Below are positions 51,068-60,061 of a stretch of 64,000 nt of DNA, piece after piece (within the stretch, counting starts at the first letter, position 1; every line of letters starts with the position of its first letter). A program made the translations under genes and the position numbers. Where the stretch lies: positions 310,001 to 374,000 of the forward strand of contig NZ_JAMWEG010000002.1 of the NCBI RefSeq assembly GCF_025460765.1, given 5' to 3'. Source of the stretch: Micromonospora sp. MA102. GTDB taxonomy: Bacteria; Actinomycetota; Actinomycetes; Mycobacteriales; Micromonosporaceae. The notes under the pieces were generated by a model. It did not search any database, was not told the DNA's origin, and worked only from the letters and a program-made list of their open reading frames with translations.

Positions 51068-52057
51068 TCAGCCGGCGGCCACGACCTCGTCGCGGGCGGC
51101 GAGCGCCTGCTGGTAGAGCCGCCCGGCCCGGTACGACGAGCGCACCAGCGGGCCGCTCATCACGCCGGCGAAGCCGATCTCCTCGGCCTCCTCGCGCAGC
51201 TCGACGAACTCCTCCGGCTTGACCCAGCGGGTGACCGGGTGGTGCCGGGGGGACGGGCGCAGGTACTGCGTGATGGTGATCAGCTCGCAGCCGGCCTCGT
51301 GCAGGTCGCGCAGCGCCTGGGAGACCTCGGCCCGCTCCTCGCCCATGCCGAGGATCAGGTTGCTCTTGGTGACCAGGCCGGCGGCGCGCGCCTGGCGGAT
51401 CACGTCGAGGGACCGCTCGTAGCGGAAGGCCGGGCGGATCCGCTTGAAGATGCGCGGCACGGTCTCCACGTTGTGCGCCAGCACCTCGGGCCGGGCGCCG
51501 AAGACCTCGGCGAGCTGCTCGGGCACCGCGTTGAAGTCGGGGATCAGCAGCTCGACGCCGCAGCCGGACTGCAGGGCGTGGATCTGCCGGACCGTCTCGG
51601 CGTAGAGCCAGGCGCCGCCGTCGGGCAGGTCGTCGCGGGCCACGCCGGTGATGGTGGCGTAGCGCAGCCCCATCGCGGCGACCGACTCGGCGACCCGGCG
51701 GGGCTCGTCGGCGTCGAACTCGGCGGGCTTGCCCGTGTCGATCTGGCAGAAGTCGCAGCGCCGGGTGCACTGGTCGCCACCGATGAGGAAGGTGGCCTCC
51801 CGGTCCTCCCAGCACTCGTAGATGTTGGGGCAGCCGGCCTCCTGGCAGACGGTGTGCAGCCCCTCGCGCGAGACGAGCCCGCGCAGCTGGGTGTACTCCG
51901 GGCCCATCTTGGCCTTGACCTTGATCCACGGCGGCTTGCGCTCGATCGGCGTCTCGGCGTTGCGCGCCTCGATTCGCAGCATGCGCCGCCCCTCAGGTGC
52001 GACAGTGGCGGTTGGCGCTGCCTGCTCGGTCGTCGGCGCGGAGTGCTCGATCGTCAC
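51068..52057 (-). CDS. lipA: Lipoyl synthase
   Basis: 329 residues. Radical-SAM enzyme that inserts two sulfurs into octanoyl groups. The auxiliary cluster is bound by Cys71, Cys76 and Cys82 ([12 protein letters not shown]) plus a C-terminal Ser in VRSSYRAG; the radical-SAM cluster by Cys97, Cys101 and Cys104 (CTRRCDFC). Also [14 protein letters not shown] and [15 protein letters not shown]. It pairs with lipB 3 kb away. GTG 52057 ([12 protein letters not shown]) is preferred to upstream in-frame GTG 52114. Confidence 0.97.
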   Translation of the reverse strand: MTIEHSAPTTEQAAPTATVAPEGRRMLRIEARNAETPIERKPPWIKVKAKMGPEYTQLRGLVSREGLHTVCQEAGCPNIYECWEDREATFLIGGDQCTRRCDFCQIDTGKPAEFDADEPRRVAESVAAMGLRYATITGVARDDLPDGGAWLYAETVRQIHALQSGCGVELLIPDFNAVPEQLAEVFGARPEVLAHNVETVPRIFKRIRPAFRYERSLDVIRQARAAGLVTKSNLILGMGEERAEVSQALRDLHEAGCELITITQYLRPSPRHHPVTRWVKPEEFVELREEAEEIGFAGVMSGPLVRSSYRAGRLYQQALAARDEVVAAG

Positions 52058-52227
52058 GAAACCGAGCCTACGCCGGTCGGCGGCCGTCGATGAACGTCGG
52101 GCGACGGGCGTCACGCCCCGAACGTTGTGACACCGGACACGAGCGACCAGAAAACCCCGTCACACCGGGCCGGGAACGGGTGCTAGCGTGCCGGCAGAGC
52201 TGCGACGGAGCCGAGTAGCGGGCCGAT

Positions 52228-52460
52228 CCGCCAGCGCAGAGAGCCGCCGAAGTGCTGGAAGGCGGTCTGGCGCCGGCCCACGAAGACCCTCCCGAGCTGC
52301 GGGAAGAACGGCGGTCCGCCGCCCAGTAGACCCCGCCGGCTGGCCCTCGTCACGGGCGACGAACGAGGCCCCCGCGTGCGGGGGCGAAGGTGTGGTGGCA
52401 CCGCGAGGCTCCCGCTCGCCCACACCTCCCGGGGATCGCGTTGCGATTGACCAAGGAGGT
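52228..52460 (+). promoter_or_regulatory. T-box riboswitch controlling aspS (translational type)
   Basis: Stem I base helix GCCAGC (52230-52235) / GCTGGC (52339-52344); GA motif AGAGAG (52238-52243); distal hairpin CCGCC/GGCGG (52244-52248, 52261-52265). Candidate specifier GAC (Asp) at 52285-52287 before CCTCCCGAGCTGCGGG. Hairpins CCTCGT/ACGAGG and CCCCCGC/GCGGGGG (52369-52384) precede the antisequestrator: AGGTGTGG (52388-52395) / CCACACCT (52420-52427), bulge UGGCACC (52396-52402), and GCGAG/CTCGC. Released ACCTCC (52424-52429) can pair with GGAGGT (52455-52460), the ribosome site. Control is therefore by translation. Confidence 0.9.
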
Positions 52461-52467
52461 AACCGCC

Positions 52468-53754
52468 ATGCAACGCATCCTGTCCTCCCAGCTCACCCAC
52501 CATGTCGGCGCGACCGTGCGGATCGCCGGCTGGGTGCACCGCCGCCGGCTGCTCAAGTCGGTGGCCTTCCTGATCGTCCGGGACGCCGCCGGCCTGGCCC
52601 AGGTGGTGGTCACCGACCCCGCCGTGCGCGCGGCCGTCGAGTCGCTCCCCGAGGAGACCGTCGTCGAGGTCACCGGCACGGTGGTCGCGAACGCCACGGC
52701 GCCCGCCGGGGTCGAGCTGGTCGAGCCGACGGTACGCCCGCTCGGCCCGCCCGCCGTCCCGCCGCCGTTCGACCTGTACCGGCCGGCGCTCACCGCCACC
52801 CTGCCCACCCAGCTCGACCACGCGCCGACCGCGCTGCGCCACCCGACCCGCTCCGCCGCGCTGCGGATCTCGGCGGCGGCGGTCGCCGGCTTCCGGGCCA
52901 GCCTGGACGCCCGCGGGTTCGTGGAGGTCCACACGCCGAAGGTGGTCGCCTCGTCCACCGAGAGCGGGGCGAACGTGTTCGCGCTGGACTGGTTCGGCCG
53001 GCCCGCGTACCTGGCCCAGTCGCCGCAGTTCTACAAGCAGCTCATGGTCGGCGTCTTCGAGCGGGTCTACGAGGTCGGGCCGGTGTTCCGCGCCGAGCCG
53101 CACGACACCGTCCGGCACCTGGCCCAGTACACGTCGCTCGACGTCGAGCTGGGCTTCGTGGCCGACCACCGGGACGTGATGGCCGCGCTGCGGAAGACCC
53201 TGGCCGGGATGCTGGCCGAGGTCGCGGCGCGGGCCGGCGTGGCCGTCGCCACCCTCGGGCTCACCCTGCCCGAGGTGCCCGCCGAGATCCCGGCCGTGCA
53301 CTTCACCGAGGCGCTGAAGATCGCCGGCGCGCCGGCCGACGAGCCGGACCTCGCCCCGGCGCACGAGCGCGCGCTGGGAGAGTGGGCGCTCCGCGAGCAC
53401 GGCTCGGACTTCCTCTTCGTCACCGGGTACCCGATGGCGAAGCGGCCGTTCTACACGCACCCGGACCCGGCGCGGCCGGCCCACTCCAACGGCTTCGACC
53501 TGCTGTTCCGGGGGATGGAGCTGGTCACCGGCGGGCAGCGGCTGCACCGGTACGAGGACTACCTCGCCGCCCTGGCCGCCCGCGGCGAGCCGGTCGAGCC
53601 GTACGCCGGCTACGTGGACGCGTTCCGCCACGGCATGCCGCCGCACGGGGGCTTCGCCATCGGGCTGGAGCGCTTCGTCGCCCGGCTCACCGGCGCGGCA
53701 AACGTGCGGGAGGTGACCGCCTTCCCGCGCGACCTGCACCGCCTGACGCCGTGA
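52468..53754 (+). CDS. aspS: Aspartyl-tRNA synthetase, archaeal-type short form
   Basis: 428 residues, like archaeal/nondiscriminating AspRS and much shorter than bacterial AspRS (about 590, with a GAD insertion, absent here). N-terminal OB-fold anticodon domain (VGATVRIAGWVHRRRLLK), then a class II core: GFVEVHTPKVVASSTESGAN (motif 1 region), FRAEPHDTVRHLAQYTSLDV (motif 2) and GFAIGLERFVARLTGAANV (motif 3). The residue after GWV is His rather than Trp, as in nondiscriminating enzymes that also charge tRNA-Asn; this is an inference. ATG 52468 follows AAGGAGG. Controlled by the T-box upstream. Confidence 0.93.
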   Translation: MQRILSSQLTHHVGATVRIAGWVHRRRLLKSVAFLIVRDAAGLAQVVVTDPAVRAAVESLPEETVVEVTGTVVANATAPAGVELVEPTVRPLGPPAVPPPFDLYRPALTATLPTQLDHAPTALRHPTRSAALRISAAAVAGFRASLDARGFVEVHTPKVVASSTESGANVFALDWFGRPAYLAQSPQFYKQLMVGVFERVYEVGPVFRAEPHDTVRHLAQYTSLDVELGFVADHRDVMAALRKTLAGMLAEVAARAGVAVATLGLTLPEVPAEIPAVHFTEALKIAGAPADEPDLAPAHERALGEWALREHGSDFLFVTGYPMAKRPFYTHPDPARPAHSNGFDLLFRGMELVTGGQRLHRYEDYLAALAARGEPVEPYAGYVDAFRHGMPPHGGFAIGLERFVARLTGAANVREVTAFPRDLHRLTP

Positions 53755-53758
53755 CCCA

Positions 53759-53790
53759 GTCGAGGGGCGGGGCCGTCCCCGCCCCTCGAC
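53759..53790. terminator. Bidirectional terminator between aspS and nadE
   Basis: A 14-bp perfect stem (53759-53772 with 53777-53790) with a CCGT tetraloop, five bases after the aspS stop codon and just before the convergent nadE stop. Among the most stable hairpins in the window. Confidence 0.88.
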
Positions 53791-53794
53791 CCGG

Positions 53795-54619
53795 TCAGGG
53801 CGCGATGGGCAGGCTGCGCTTGTGCTCGGTGGCGCGGTAGCGGGCCACCAGCGCCGCCTCCACCTCCGCGGGCACCGGCCGGCCCTCCAGGTAGTCGTCG
53901 ATGTGCTCGTAGGCCAGGCCGAGCGCATCCTCGTCGAGCTTGCCGGGGGCCAGGGTCTCCAGGTCGGCCGTGGGCGCCTTGCCGACCAACTCGGCGGGGG
54001 CGCCGAGCGCCGCGGCCAGCGCCCGCACCCGCCGCTTGGTGAGCCCGGTCAGCGGGACCAGGTCCGCCGCGCCGTCGCCGTGCTTGGTGAAGAAGCCGGT
54101 GACCGCCTCGGCGGCGTGATCGGTGCCGACCACCAGCCCGCCCTCCGCGCCGGCCACCGCGTACTGGGCGATCATGCGCTGCCGGGCCTTGACGTTGCCG
54201 AGCACGAAGTCCTGCTGCGCGGCGTCGCGGAAGGTCAGGCCGCCGGCGACCAGCGCGGCGAGCGCGGCGTCGGCGGCCGGCTTGACGTCGACCGTGAGCA
54301 CCCGGTCGGGACGGATGAACTCCAGCGCGGTCTGGGCGTGGTGCTCGTCGGCCTGCACCCCGTAGGGCAGCCGCATGGCGACGAAGACGGCCGGGTGGCC
54401 GGCGGCGCGGGCCCGCTCCGCGGCGAGCTGGCAGAGCCGGCCGGCGGTGGTCGAGTCGACGCCGCCGCTGATGCCCAGGACCAGCGTGGTGAGGCCGGTG
54501 TCGACCAGGCGGTCGGCGAGGAAGACGACGCGGCGCTCGATCTCCTCGGCGGCGTCGAAGGTCGCCGGCACCCGGAGCTCCTCGGCGATCCCTTGCTGGG
54601 TCGACATCACGTCGGTCAT
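53795..54619 (-). CDS. nadE: Ammonia-dependent NAD(+) synthetase
   Basis: 274 residues, the stand-alone synthetase form. ATP pyrophosphatase PP-loop SGGVDS at 51-56, followed by NAD-synthetase signatures [38 protein letters not shown] and [37 protein letters not shown]. Uses free ammonia and does not have the nitrilase domain of the other nadE at 22.7-24.5 kb. ATG 54619 follows AGGAGAGG on its strand. Convergent to aspS. Possibly a moonlighting or conditional NAD supply in high-ammonia conditions; this is inference. Confidence 0.93.
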   Translation of the reverse strand: MTDVMSTQQGIAEELRVPATFDAAEEIERRVVFLADRLVDTGLTTLVLGISGGVDSTTAGRLCQLAAERARAAGHPAVFVAMRLPYGVQADEHHAQTALEFIRPDRVLTVDVKPAADAALAALVAGGLTFRDAAQQDFVLGNVKARQRMIAQYAVAGAEGGLVVGTDHAAEAVTGFFTKHGDGAADLVPLTGLTKRRVRALAAALGAPAELVGKAPTADLETLAPGKLDEDALGLAYEHIDDYLEGRPVPAEVEAALVARYRATEHKRSLPIAP

Positions 54620-54640
54620 CGGGGGTGGGTCCTCTCCTCG

Positions 54641-55033
54641 TCAGGCGGGACCGAGCAGGTCCCAGGGGTTGCCGGCGAGGTCGCGGAACACGGCGACCCG
54701 CCCGTACGACTCGGTGCGCGGGGGCTTCAGGAACTCGACCTTCGCCTCGACCATCCGACGGTAGGTGGCGTCGAAGTCGTCGACCTGGAGGAAGAAGCCG
54801 ACCCGGCCGTGGGTCTGGTCGCCCACCGCGGCCGCCTGCCGCTCCCCGTCGGCGCGGGCCAGCAGCAGCCCGGTCCCGCCGCCCGGCGGGCGGACGACCA
54901 CCCAGCGCTTCGGCCGGCCGTCGTTGGTCAGCGAGGGCTTGTCCTCGACCAGCTCGAAGCCGAGCACCTCGGTGAAGAAGGTGATCGCCGGGTTGTACTC
55001 GGCGACGACGAGGGTGACGAGGTCGATCCGCAC
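54641..55033 (-). CDS. VOC-superfamily (glyoxalase/bleomycin-resistance-like) protein
   Basis: 130 residues. One VOC domain: LVTLVVAEYNPAITFFTEVL, KRWVVVRPPGGGTGLLLARA, THGRVGFFLQVDDFDATYRR and AVFRDLAGNPWDLLGPA. Positions of the first His/Glu and last Glu/Asp do not look like the classical metal set, so catalytic activity is uncertain. GTG 55033 is four bases after the lipB stop (in the minus direction), so it is probably co-transcribed with lipB; the nadE start is 21 bases past its stop, suggesting an operon lipB-VOC-nadE. Confidence 0.85.
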   Translation of the reverse strand: MRIDLVTLVVAEYNPAITFFTEVLGFELVEDKPSLTNDGRPKRWVVVRPPGGGTGLLLARADGERQAAAVGDQTHGRVGFFLQVDDFDATYRRMVEAKVEFLKPPRTESYGRVAVFRDLAGNPWDLLGPA

Positions 55034-55037
55034 CCGG

Positions 55038-55685
55038 TCAGTCCTGGACCGCGACCAGGGTCGGCAGGTGCCGCTCGACCACCGGCAGCACGTCGGCGAC
55101 CGTGACGGAGCGGCCCAGCTCGGCGGTGAGCGAGGTGACCCCGGCGTCGCGGATGCCGCACGGCACGATCCGGTCGTAGTGGCTGAGGTCGCAGTCGCAG
55201 TTGATCGCGAAGCCGTGCAGGGTCACGCCGCGGGCCACCCGGATGCCGATGGCGGCGACCTTGCGGGCCGGCCCCCGGTCGTCCTCCGGCACCCAGACGC
55301 CGCTGCGCCCCTCGACCCGGCCGGCGGCCAGCCCGAACTCGGCGCAGACGTCGATCAGCAGCTGCTCGGTGCGCCGGACGTACGCCACCACGTCGACCGG
55401 GTCGGGCAGCCTCACGATCGGGTAGCCGACCAGCTGCCCCGGCCCGTGCCAGGTGATCTTGCCGCCGCGGTCCACGTCGACCACCGGGGTGCCGTCCATC
55501 GGCCGGTCCCACGGCTCGGTCCGCTTGCCGGCGGTGTAGACGCTGGGGTGCTCCAGCAGCAGCACGGTGTCGCTCTGCTCGCCGGCCACCACGGCCTCGT
55601 GCACCCGGCGCTGCTCGTCCCAGGCGGCCCGGTAGTCGATCAGGCCGGCACGGACGGCGGTCAGCCCGGAAGTCGTCACGCTCAC
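55038..55685 (-). CDS. lipB: Octanoyl-[acyl-carrier-protein]:protein octanoyltransferase
   Basis: 215 residues. Moves octanoate from ACP to lipoyl domains. The acyl-enzyme cysteine is in IVPCGIRD and the partner lysine in [10 protein letters not shown]; other motifs are [31 protein letters not shown] and [16 protein letters not shown] 55685 ([14 protein letters not shown]). First gene of the probable lipB-VOC-nadE operon; its product is the substrate protein for LipA. Confidence 0.97.
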   Translation of the reverse strand: MSVTTSGLTAVRAGLIDYRAAWDEQRRVHEAVVAGEQSDTVLLLEHPSVYTAGKRTEPWDRPMDGTPVVDVDRGGKITWHGPGQLVGYPIVRLPDPVDVVAYVRRTEQLLIDVCAEFGLAAGRVEGRSGVWVPEDDRGPARKVAAIGIRVARGVTLHGFAINCDCDLSHYDRIVPCGIRDAGVTSLTAELGRSVTVADVLPVVERHLPTLVAVQD

Positions 55686-55799
55686 CCGTCCAGCCTAGTC
55701 GCGCCGGGCCGGGCGGCACCGTGTGAGCCTCGTCGCGAGCGCCAGGAGTGCGGCGGAGCGGAGCCCGGCGGTCGCGAGCAACGGAGTGACCGGTCGCCG

Positions 55800-57617
55800 T
55801 CAGGCCGGCGGCACCCGCCAGACCCAGACGTCCTCGACCCGCTCGGGCCGGCCGAGCAGGGCCGTGGCGGTACGCCGCACCGCCTCCTCGTCGACGTCGA
55901 ACTTCGCCCCGTGCACCCGGTCGGCCAGCACCACCGTCTCGACCCCCCAGTAGTGCAGGTCGGCCCGGGACTCCCGGATGCTGCCCTCGGTGATGATCGG
56001 CACCAGCCCGGTCCGGCCGGCCTGGTCCATGAGCGCGCTGAAGGTGCGGGGGACGGGCCCGATCCGGCCCCGGCCGTCCGGCCCGCCCGGGCCGAGGAAG
56101 AAGCCGGCCGGGATCCGGAACTCGCCCTGCCGGTGCGCCAGGGCGTACGCCTGCCAGCGCTGGCCGTCGGGATAGATGTCCACGGTCAGCGGCAGCGGGG
56201 TGAGCACCCCGCCGGGGGAGACGTAGCGCTGCCACGCGCCGGTGGTGATGAACGCCGGCACCGGCTCCCGGACGCTGGTCAGCAGCGGCGTGGGCAGCAG
56301 CGGCAGCAGCGCGGCGGCGAAGCCGAGCGCCCAGACCAGCTCGGTGGAGCGGTGCCGGGGCGGCCGGGCGCGCAGCGAGTCGACCGCGTACGCCAGCAGC
56401 AGCCCGATCACCGGGGCCACCGCCAGGGCGAGCCGGGACGGCAGCGCCGCGTTGATCACCGGCAGGTTGTCCAGCACCCCGAACGGCAGCAGCTGGTCGG
56501 TGCGGTGGCCGTTCCATTTGGCCGTGGGGCCCCAGGAGAGTACGGCGAACACCAGCGCGGTCACGGCGAGCGCGGTGAGCGTGGCCCGGAACGCCCGGTC
56601 GGCGCGCCGCCGGAGCAGGACGAAGCAGGCCACGGCGAGCAGCAGCAGCGGGATGCCGAAGAAGGAGTTCTCCTCGGTCGGGTTGGGCGCCAGCGAGGTG
56701 CCGAGCCCGGCCCAGCCGGCCAGCGACCGGCGCGGGTACGACCCGAAGGCCGCGATGTCCTCGGAGTGGATGAGCGGGTCGAAGCCGGTGCCGTGGAACC
56801 GCTGCGGCCCGGCGAAGTGCAGCCACAGCGGGTACGCCAGCAGCACCCCGGAGACGAGTGCGGTCACGCCGAGCCCGCGCAGGAAGCTCGGCAGCGCGGC
56901 CCGCGCCTCGGCCCGGCGGACCGGGTGCAGGGCCCACACCAGCAGGAACAGGGCGAGCGCCAGCGCCGTGAAGAAGAGCCCCTCGGCGGCGATCGAGAAG
57001 GCGACCGCCACCAGCACGCCGAGCACGACGCCGCCGGCGATGGCGCGCCCGGGGCGGCGCAGCCGGAGCACGCCCCAGATGAGCAGCGGCACCAGCCAGC
57101 CGGCGGTCCAGTTCAGGTGGGCGTTGGCGTGCGACACCATGGCCGGGCAGTAGGCGATGAAGAGAGCACCGACCCCGGCGGCCAGTCGGCTGGCGACCAG
57201 GTGCCGGCTGAGCAGCCAGTACCAGGCCACCGCGGTGGCGGCCAGGTTGAGCGTGAGGATCACCAGGAACGTCGCGGGCGGCCCGATCAGGTACGTCAGT
57301 GGCGCGAAGACCACCGCGTACGCGGTGATCGAGGTGTTGACCGCGAGGTTCACCCCGTCCGGCACGTTGATGAGGTGGGTGAAGAGCGGGTTCTCCCCGT
57401 GGGTCACGGCGTGCCCGCCGAAGGCCAGCAGCCACTCGAAGAGCGCCTGGTCGCTGGAGTTCACGGTGATCGTGCGGGTGTTGGGGTCCCGCCACATCCC
57501 GCTGGTCACCCAGAGGGCCAGGGCCACCGCGGCGAGCACCAGCACCAGGTCGGCACGCCGGTTCCGGGTGGCGGGCGCGGTCGGCGGGCCGGTGGCCAGG
57601 GACGGGGAGGACGGCAC
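55800..57617 (-). CDS. Polytopic membrane protein, GT-C-like
   Basis: 605 residues; about ten membrane helices up to residue 425 and an exported C-terminal region of about 180 residues (PAGFFLGPGGPDGRGRIGPV, HYWGVETVVLADRVHG). Family hints: TVNSSDQALFEWLLAFGGHA in the first loop, FIAYCPAMVSHANAHLNWTA and PTEENSFFGIPLLLLAVA. Similar actinobacterial proteins are annotated as hypothetical membrane or glycosyltransferase-like proteins; no firm function. Divergent from the PHB depolymerase gene with 189 bases between. Confidence 0.78.
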   Translation of the reverse strand: MPSSPSLATGPPTAPATRNRRADLVLVLAAVALALWVTSGMWRDPNTRTITVNSSDQALFEWLLAFGGHAVTHGENPLFTHLINVPDGVNLAVNTSITAYAVVFAPLTYLIGPPATFLVILTLNLAATAVAWYWLLSRHLVASRLAAGVGALFIAYCPAMVSHANAHLNWTAGWLVPLLIWGVLRLRRPGRAIAGGVVLGVLVAVAFSIAAEGLFFTALALALFLLVWALHPVRRAEARAALPSFLRGLGVTALVSGVLLAYPLWLHFAGPQRFHGTGFDPLIHSEDIAAFGSYPRRSLAGWAGLGTSLAPNPTEENSFFGIPLLLLAVACFVLLRRRADRAFRATLTALAVTALVFAVLSWGPTAKWNGHRTDQLLPFGVLDNLPVINAALPSRLALAVAPVIGLLLAYAVDSLRARPPRHRSTELVWALGFAAALLPLLPTPLLTSVREPVPAFITTGAWQRYVSPGGVLTPLPLTVDIYPDGQRWQAYALAHRQGEFRIPAGFFLGPGGPDGRGRIGPVPRTFSALMDQAGRTGLVPIITEGSIRESRADLHYWGVETVVLADRVHGAKFDVDEEAVRRTATALLGRPERVEDVWVWRVPPA

Positions 57618-57806
57618 GCAGCGGACGTTACCAACCGGACCTGGACCCGCCGGTCAGACACGAAACCCGGTGGGAACGGCCTCGTCCGCACACTTCGGCG
57701 TTCGTGAATGTGTGAACGGCGGCCATTCCGGGAGCGCGAAACACGGACGTAACGTCGCGGCAACTCGAAGGTGACCCAGTTCACAATTCGTCGTCAGGAG
57801 GTCGCC

Positions 57807-59024
57807 GTGCGCCGTTCCTCATCCCTTCTCACCCGCCTGGCCGGGGTGGCGGCCGGGGCCGTGCTGGCCGCGGCCGCCGTCCTCGCCGCCGCGCTGCCCG
57901 CACAGGCCGCCACCCTCACCCAGGTCACCGGCTTCGGCTCGAACCCCGGCAACCTGGCCATGTACGCCTACCGCCCGGACGGCCTGCCGGCCAGCGCCCC
58001 GGCCGTCGTGCTGCTGCACGGCTGCACCCAGAACGCCTCTACCTACTTCACCAACTCCGGCTGGCAGAAGTACGCCGACCAGTGGAAGTTCGCGCTGATC
58101 GTGCCGCAGCAGCCCTCGGCCAACAACGCGAACTCCTGCTTCAACTGGTTCGAGCCCGGGGACACCGCCCGGGGTCAGGGCGAGGCGCTGTCGATCAAGC
58201 AGATGGTGGACTACGCCCGGTCCACCTACGGCACCGACGGGAGCCGGGTCTTCGTCAGCGGCCTGTCCGGCGGCGGTGCGATGAGCGCCGTCATGCTCGC
58301 CACCTACCCGGACGTGTTCGCCGCCGGCTCGGTCATCGCCGGCCTGCCCTACCGCTGCGCCACCAGCATGACCAACGCCTTCACCTGCATGAACCCCGGT
58401 GTGGACAAGACCCCGGCGCAGTGGGGCGACCTGGTCCGCAACGCCTACCCCGGCTACACCGGCAAGCGCCCCCGGGTGGCCATCTGGCACGGCACCTCGG
58501 ACACCACGGTCGCGCCGCTGAACGCCGCCGAGTCGCGGGACCAGTGGACCAACGTGCTGGGCGTCTCACAGACCCCGAGCAGCACCGCCGCGCTGCCGGC
58601 GGGCACGAGCATGGAGGTCTACGGCAGTGACCAGGTACGGCTCTACCGGGTCTCCGGCATGGGCCACGGCACCCCGGTCGACCCGGGCTCGGCGGCGGAC
58701 CAGTGCGGCACCGCCGGGGCGTACTTCCTGGACACCATCTGCTCGACCTACCGGGACGCGCTCTTCTTCGGCCTGAACGGCGGGGGCGGCACGCCCAGCC
58801 CGACGCCGACGGCGACCGCCTCGCCGACCCCGACCCCGACTCCGACCACCGCGCCGGTCTGCGTCACCGCGAGCAACTACGCGCACGTCACGGCCGGCCG
58901 CGCCTACCAGTCCGGCGGCTACGCCTACGCGCTGGGCAGCAACCAGCGGATGGGCCTCTACAACACCTTCTACACCAGCACCCTCAAGCAGACCGGCCCC
59001 GCCTACTGGGTCATCGGCTGCTGA
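57807..59024 (+). CDS. Secreted PHB-depolymerase-family esterase
   Basis: 405 residues. Signal peptide about 1-32 (LTRLAGVAAGAVLAAAAVLA then ALPAQAAT). The alpha/beta-hydrolase core has Ser154 in GLSGGGAMS, Asp232 in WHGTSDTTV and His287 in GMGHGTP, the triad of the LpqC/PHB depolymerase esterases; ALHGCTQN-like VLLHGCTQNASTY forms the oxyanion region. A Thr/Pro/Ser linker (about 330-350) leads to a compact 50-residue C-terminal domain with two Cys (CVTASNYAHVTAG .. VIGC), perhaps binding polymer. GTG 57807 follows AGGAGG (57796-57801). Confidence 0.92.
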   Translation: MRRSSSLLTRLAGVAAGAVLAAAAVLAAALPAQAATLTQVTGFGSNPGNLAMYAYRPDGLPASAPAVVLLHGCTQNASTYFTNSGWQKYADQWKFALIVPQQPSANNANSCFNWFEPGDTARGQGEALSIKQMVDYARSTYGTDGSRVFVSGLSGGGAMSAVMLATYPDVFAAGSVIAGLPYRCATSMTNAFTCMNPGVDKTPAQWGDLVRNAYPGYTGKRPRVAIWHGTSDTTVAPLNAAESRDQWTNVLGVSQTPSSTAALPAGTSMEVYGSDQVRLYRVSGMGHGTPVDPGSAADQCGTAGAYFLDTICSTYRDALFFGLNGGGGTPSPTPTATASPTPTPTPTTAPVCVTASNYAHVTAGRAYQSGGYAYALGSNQRMGLYNTFYTSTLKQTGPAYWVIGC

Positions 59025-59047
59025 CCCGCGCCGCCGCCCTCGCCGGC

Positions 59048-59947
59048 TCAGTCGGTGAGGGCGGCGTGCAGCGCGCCCGGCAGGTCCGGGTGGGTCCAGG
59101 AGAAGCCGGCCTTGCCGAGCACGCCGGGCAGCACCCGGGTGCTGGTGAGCGCCTCGTGGGCGAAGCCGCCCAGGGCGACCTTCAGGGCCACCGCCGGGAT
59201 CGGCATGATCGCCGGCCGGTGCAGCTGGCGAGCCAGTTCCCGGGTGAACTCGGCGTTGGTGACCGGGGCCGGACCGACCACGTTGACCGGGCCGGCGAGG
59301 TCGTCGCGGGCCAGCAGGAAGGTCACCGCGTCCAGCCAGTCCCGCAGCGAGATCCAGGGCAGCCACTGCCGGCCGTTGCCCAGCTTGCCGCCGACGCCCA
59401 GTCGGAACGGCAGCAGCTGCGGCTTGAGCGCCCCGCCGTCGCGGTGCAGCGGGAGCCCGGTGCGCAGCCGCACCACCCGGGCGCCGGCGTCCTCGGCCGG
59501 GCGGGTGGCCGCCTCCCACACCCGGCAGACGTCGGCCAGGAAGCCCTCGCCGGCCGGCGAGTCCTCCTCGACCGTCCGGTCGCCGGTGTTGCCGTACCAG
59601 CCGACGGCGGACGAGTTGAGCAGCACGGCGGGCCGGTCGGCGGCGGGCAGCCCGGCGATGGTGATCGCCAGCGTGGTGGTGCTGTCCACCCGGCTGGACC
59701 GGATCAGGCCCTTGTACGCGTCGTTCCAGCGCTTGTCACCCACCCCCGCGCCGGCCAGGTTCACCACCGCGTCGGCGTCGGCCACGACCTGCGGGTCGAG
59801 CTGCGCGGCGGACGGGTTCCAGCGCCGCTCGTCAGGGGTGCGCGGCGCGCGGCGGACCAGGCGGGTGACCTGGTGCCCGTCCGCGGTGAGTCGGTGGACC
59901 AGTCGGGTGCCGAGGAAACCGGAGACTCCGGCCATGAGGATCCGCAT
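59048..59947 (-). CDS. TIGR01777-family epimerase/SDR protein
   Basis: 299 residues. NAD(P)-binding Rossmann fold SGFLGTRLVHRLTADGHQV, VVNLAGAGVGDKRW, LLNSSAVGWYGNTGDRTV and the closing DUF1731 domain MPIPAVALKVALGGFAHEAL then TSTRVLPGVLGKAGF. The family (SulA/YfcH-like) is predicted epimerase/dehydratase; substrate unknown. ATG 59947 is used; ATG 59953 two codons upstream is possible. Confidence 0.9.
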   Translation of the reverse strand: MRILMAGVSGFLGTRLVHRLTADGHQVTRLVRRAPRTPDERRWNPSAAQLDPQVVADADAVVNLAGAGVGDKRWNDAYKGLIRSSRVDSTTTLAITIAGLPAADRPAVLLNSSAVGWYGNTGDRTVEEDSPAGEGFLADVCRVWEAATRPAEDAGARVVRLRTGLPLHRDGGALKPQLLPFRLGVGGKLGNGRQWLPWISLRDWLDAVTFLLARDDLAGPVNVVGPAPVTNAEFTRELARQLHRPAIMPIPAVALKVALGGFAHEALTSTRVLPGVLGKAGFSWTHPDLPGALHAALTD

Positions 59948-60061
59948 GCGCATATCTTCGGGTACGGACGCCGGCCCGGATGCGTTGAGCGAAATCACTC
60001 ACTCGTCGTTCCCGGCTCCCGCCCGCCGACCTCGCGGCGGCTCTCGTGCGTGAGTGCCGCC

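Noticed and set aside
57711..57785. TGTGAAC/GTTCACA inverted repeat in front of the PHB depolymerase
   Set aside because: Arms are only seven bases and 61 bases apart; chance cannot be excluded and no regulator is adjacent.
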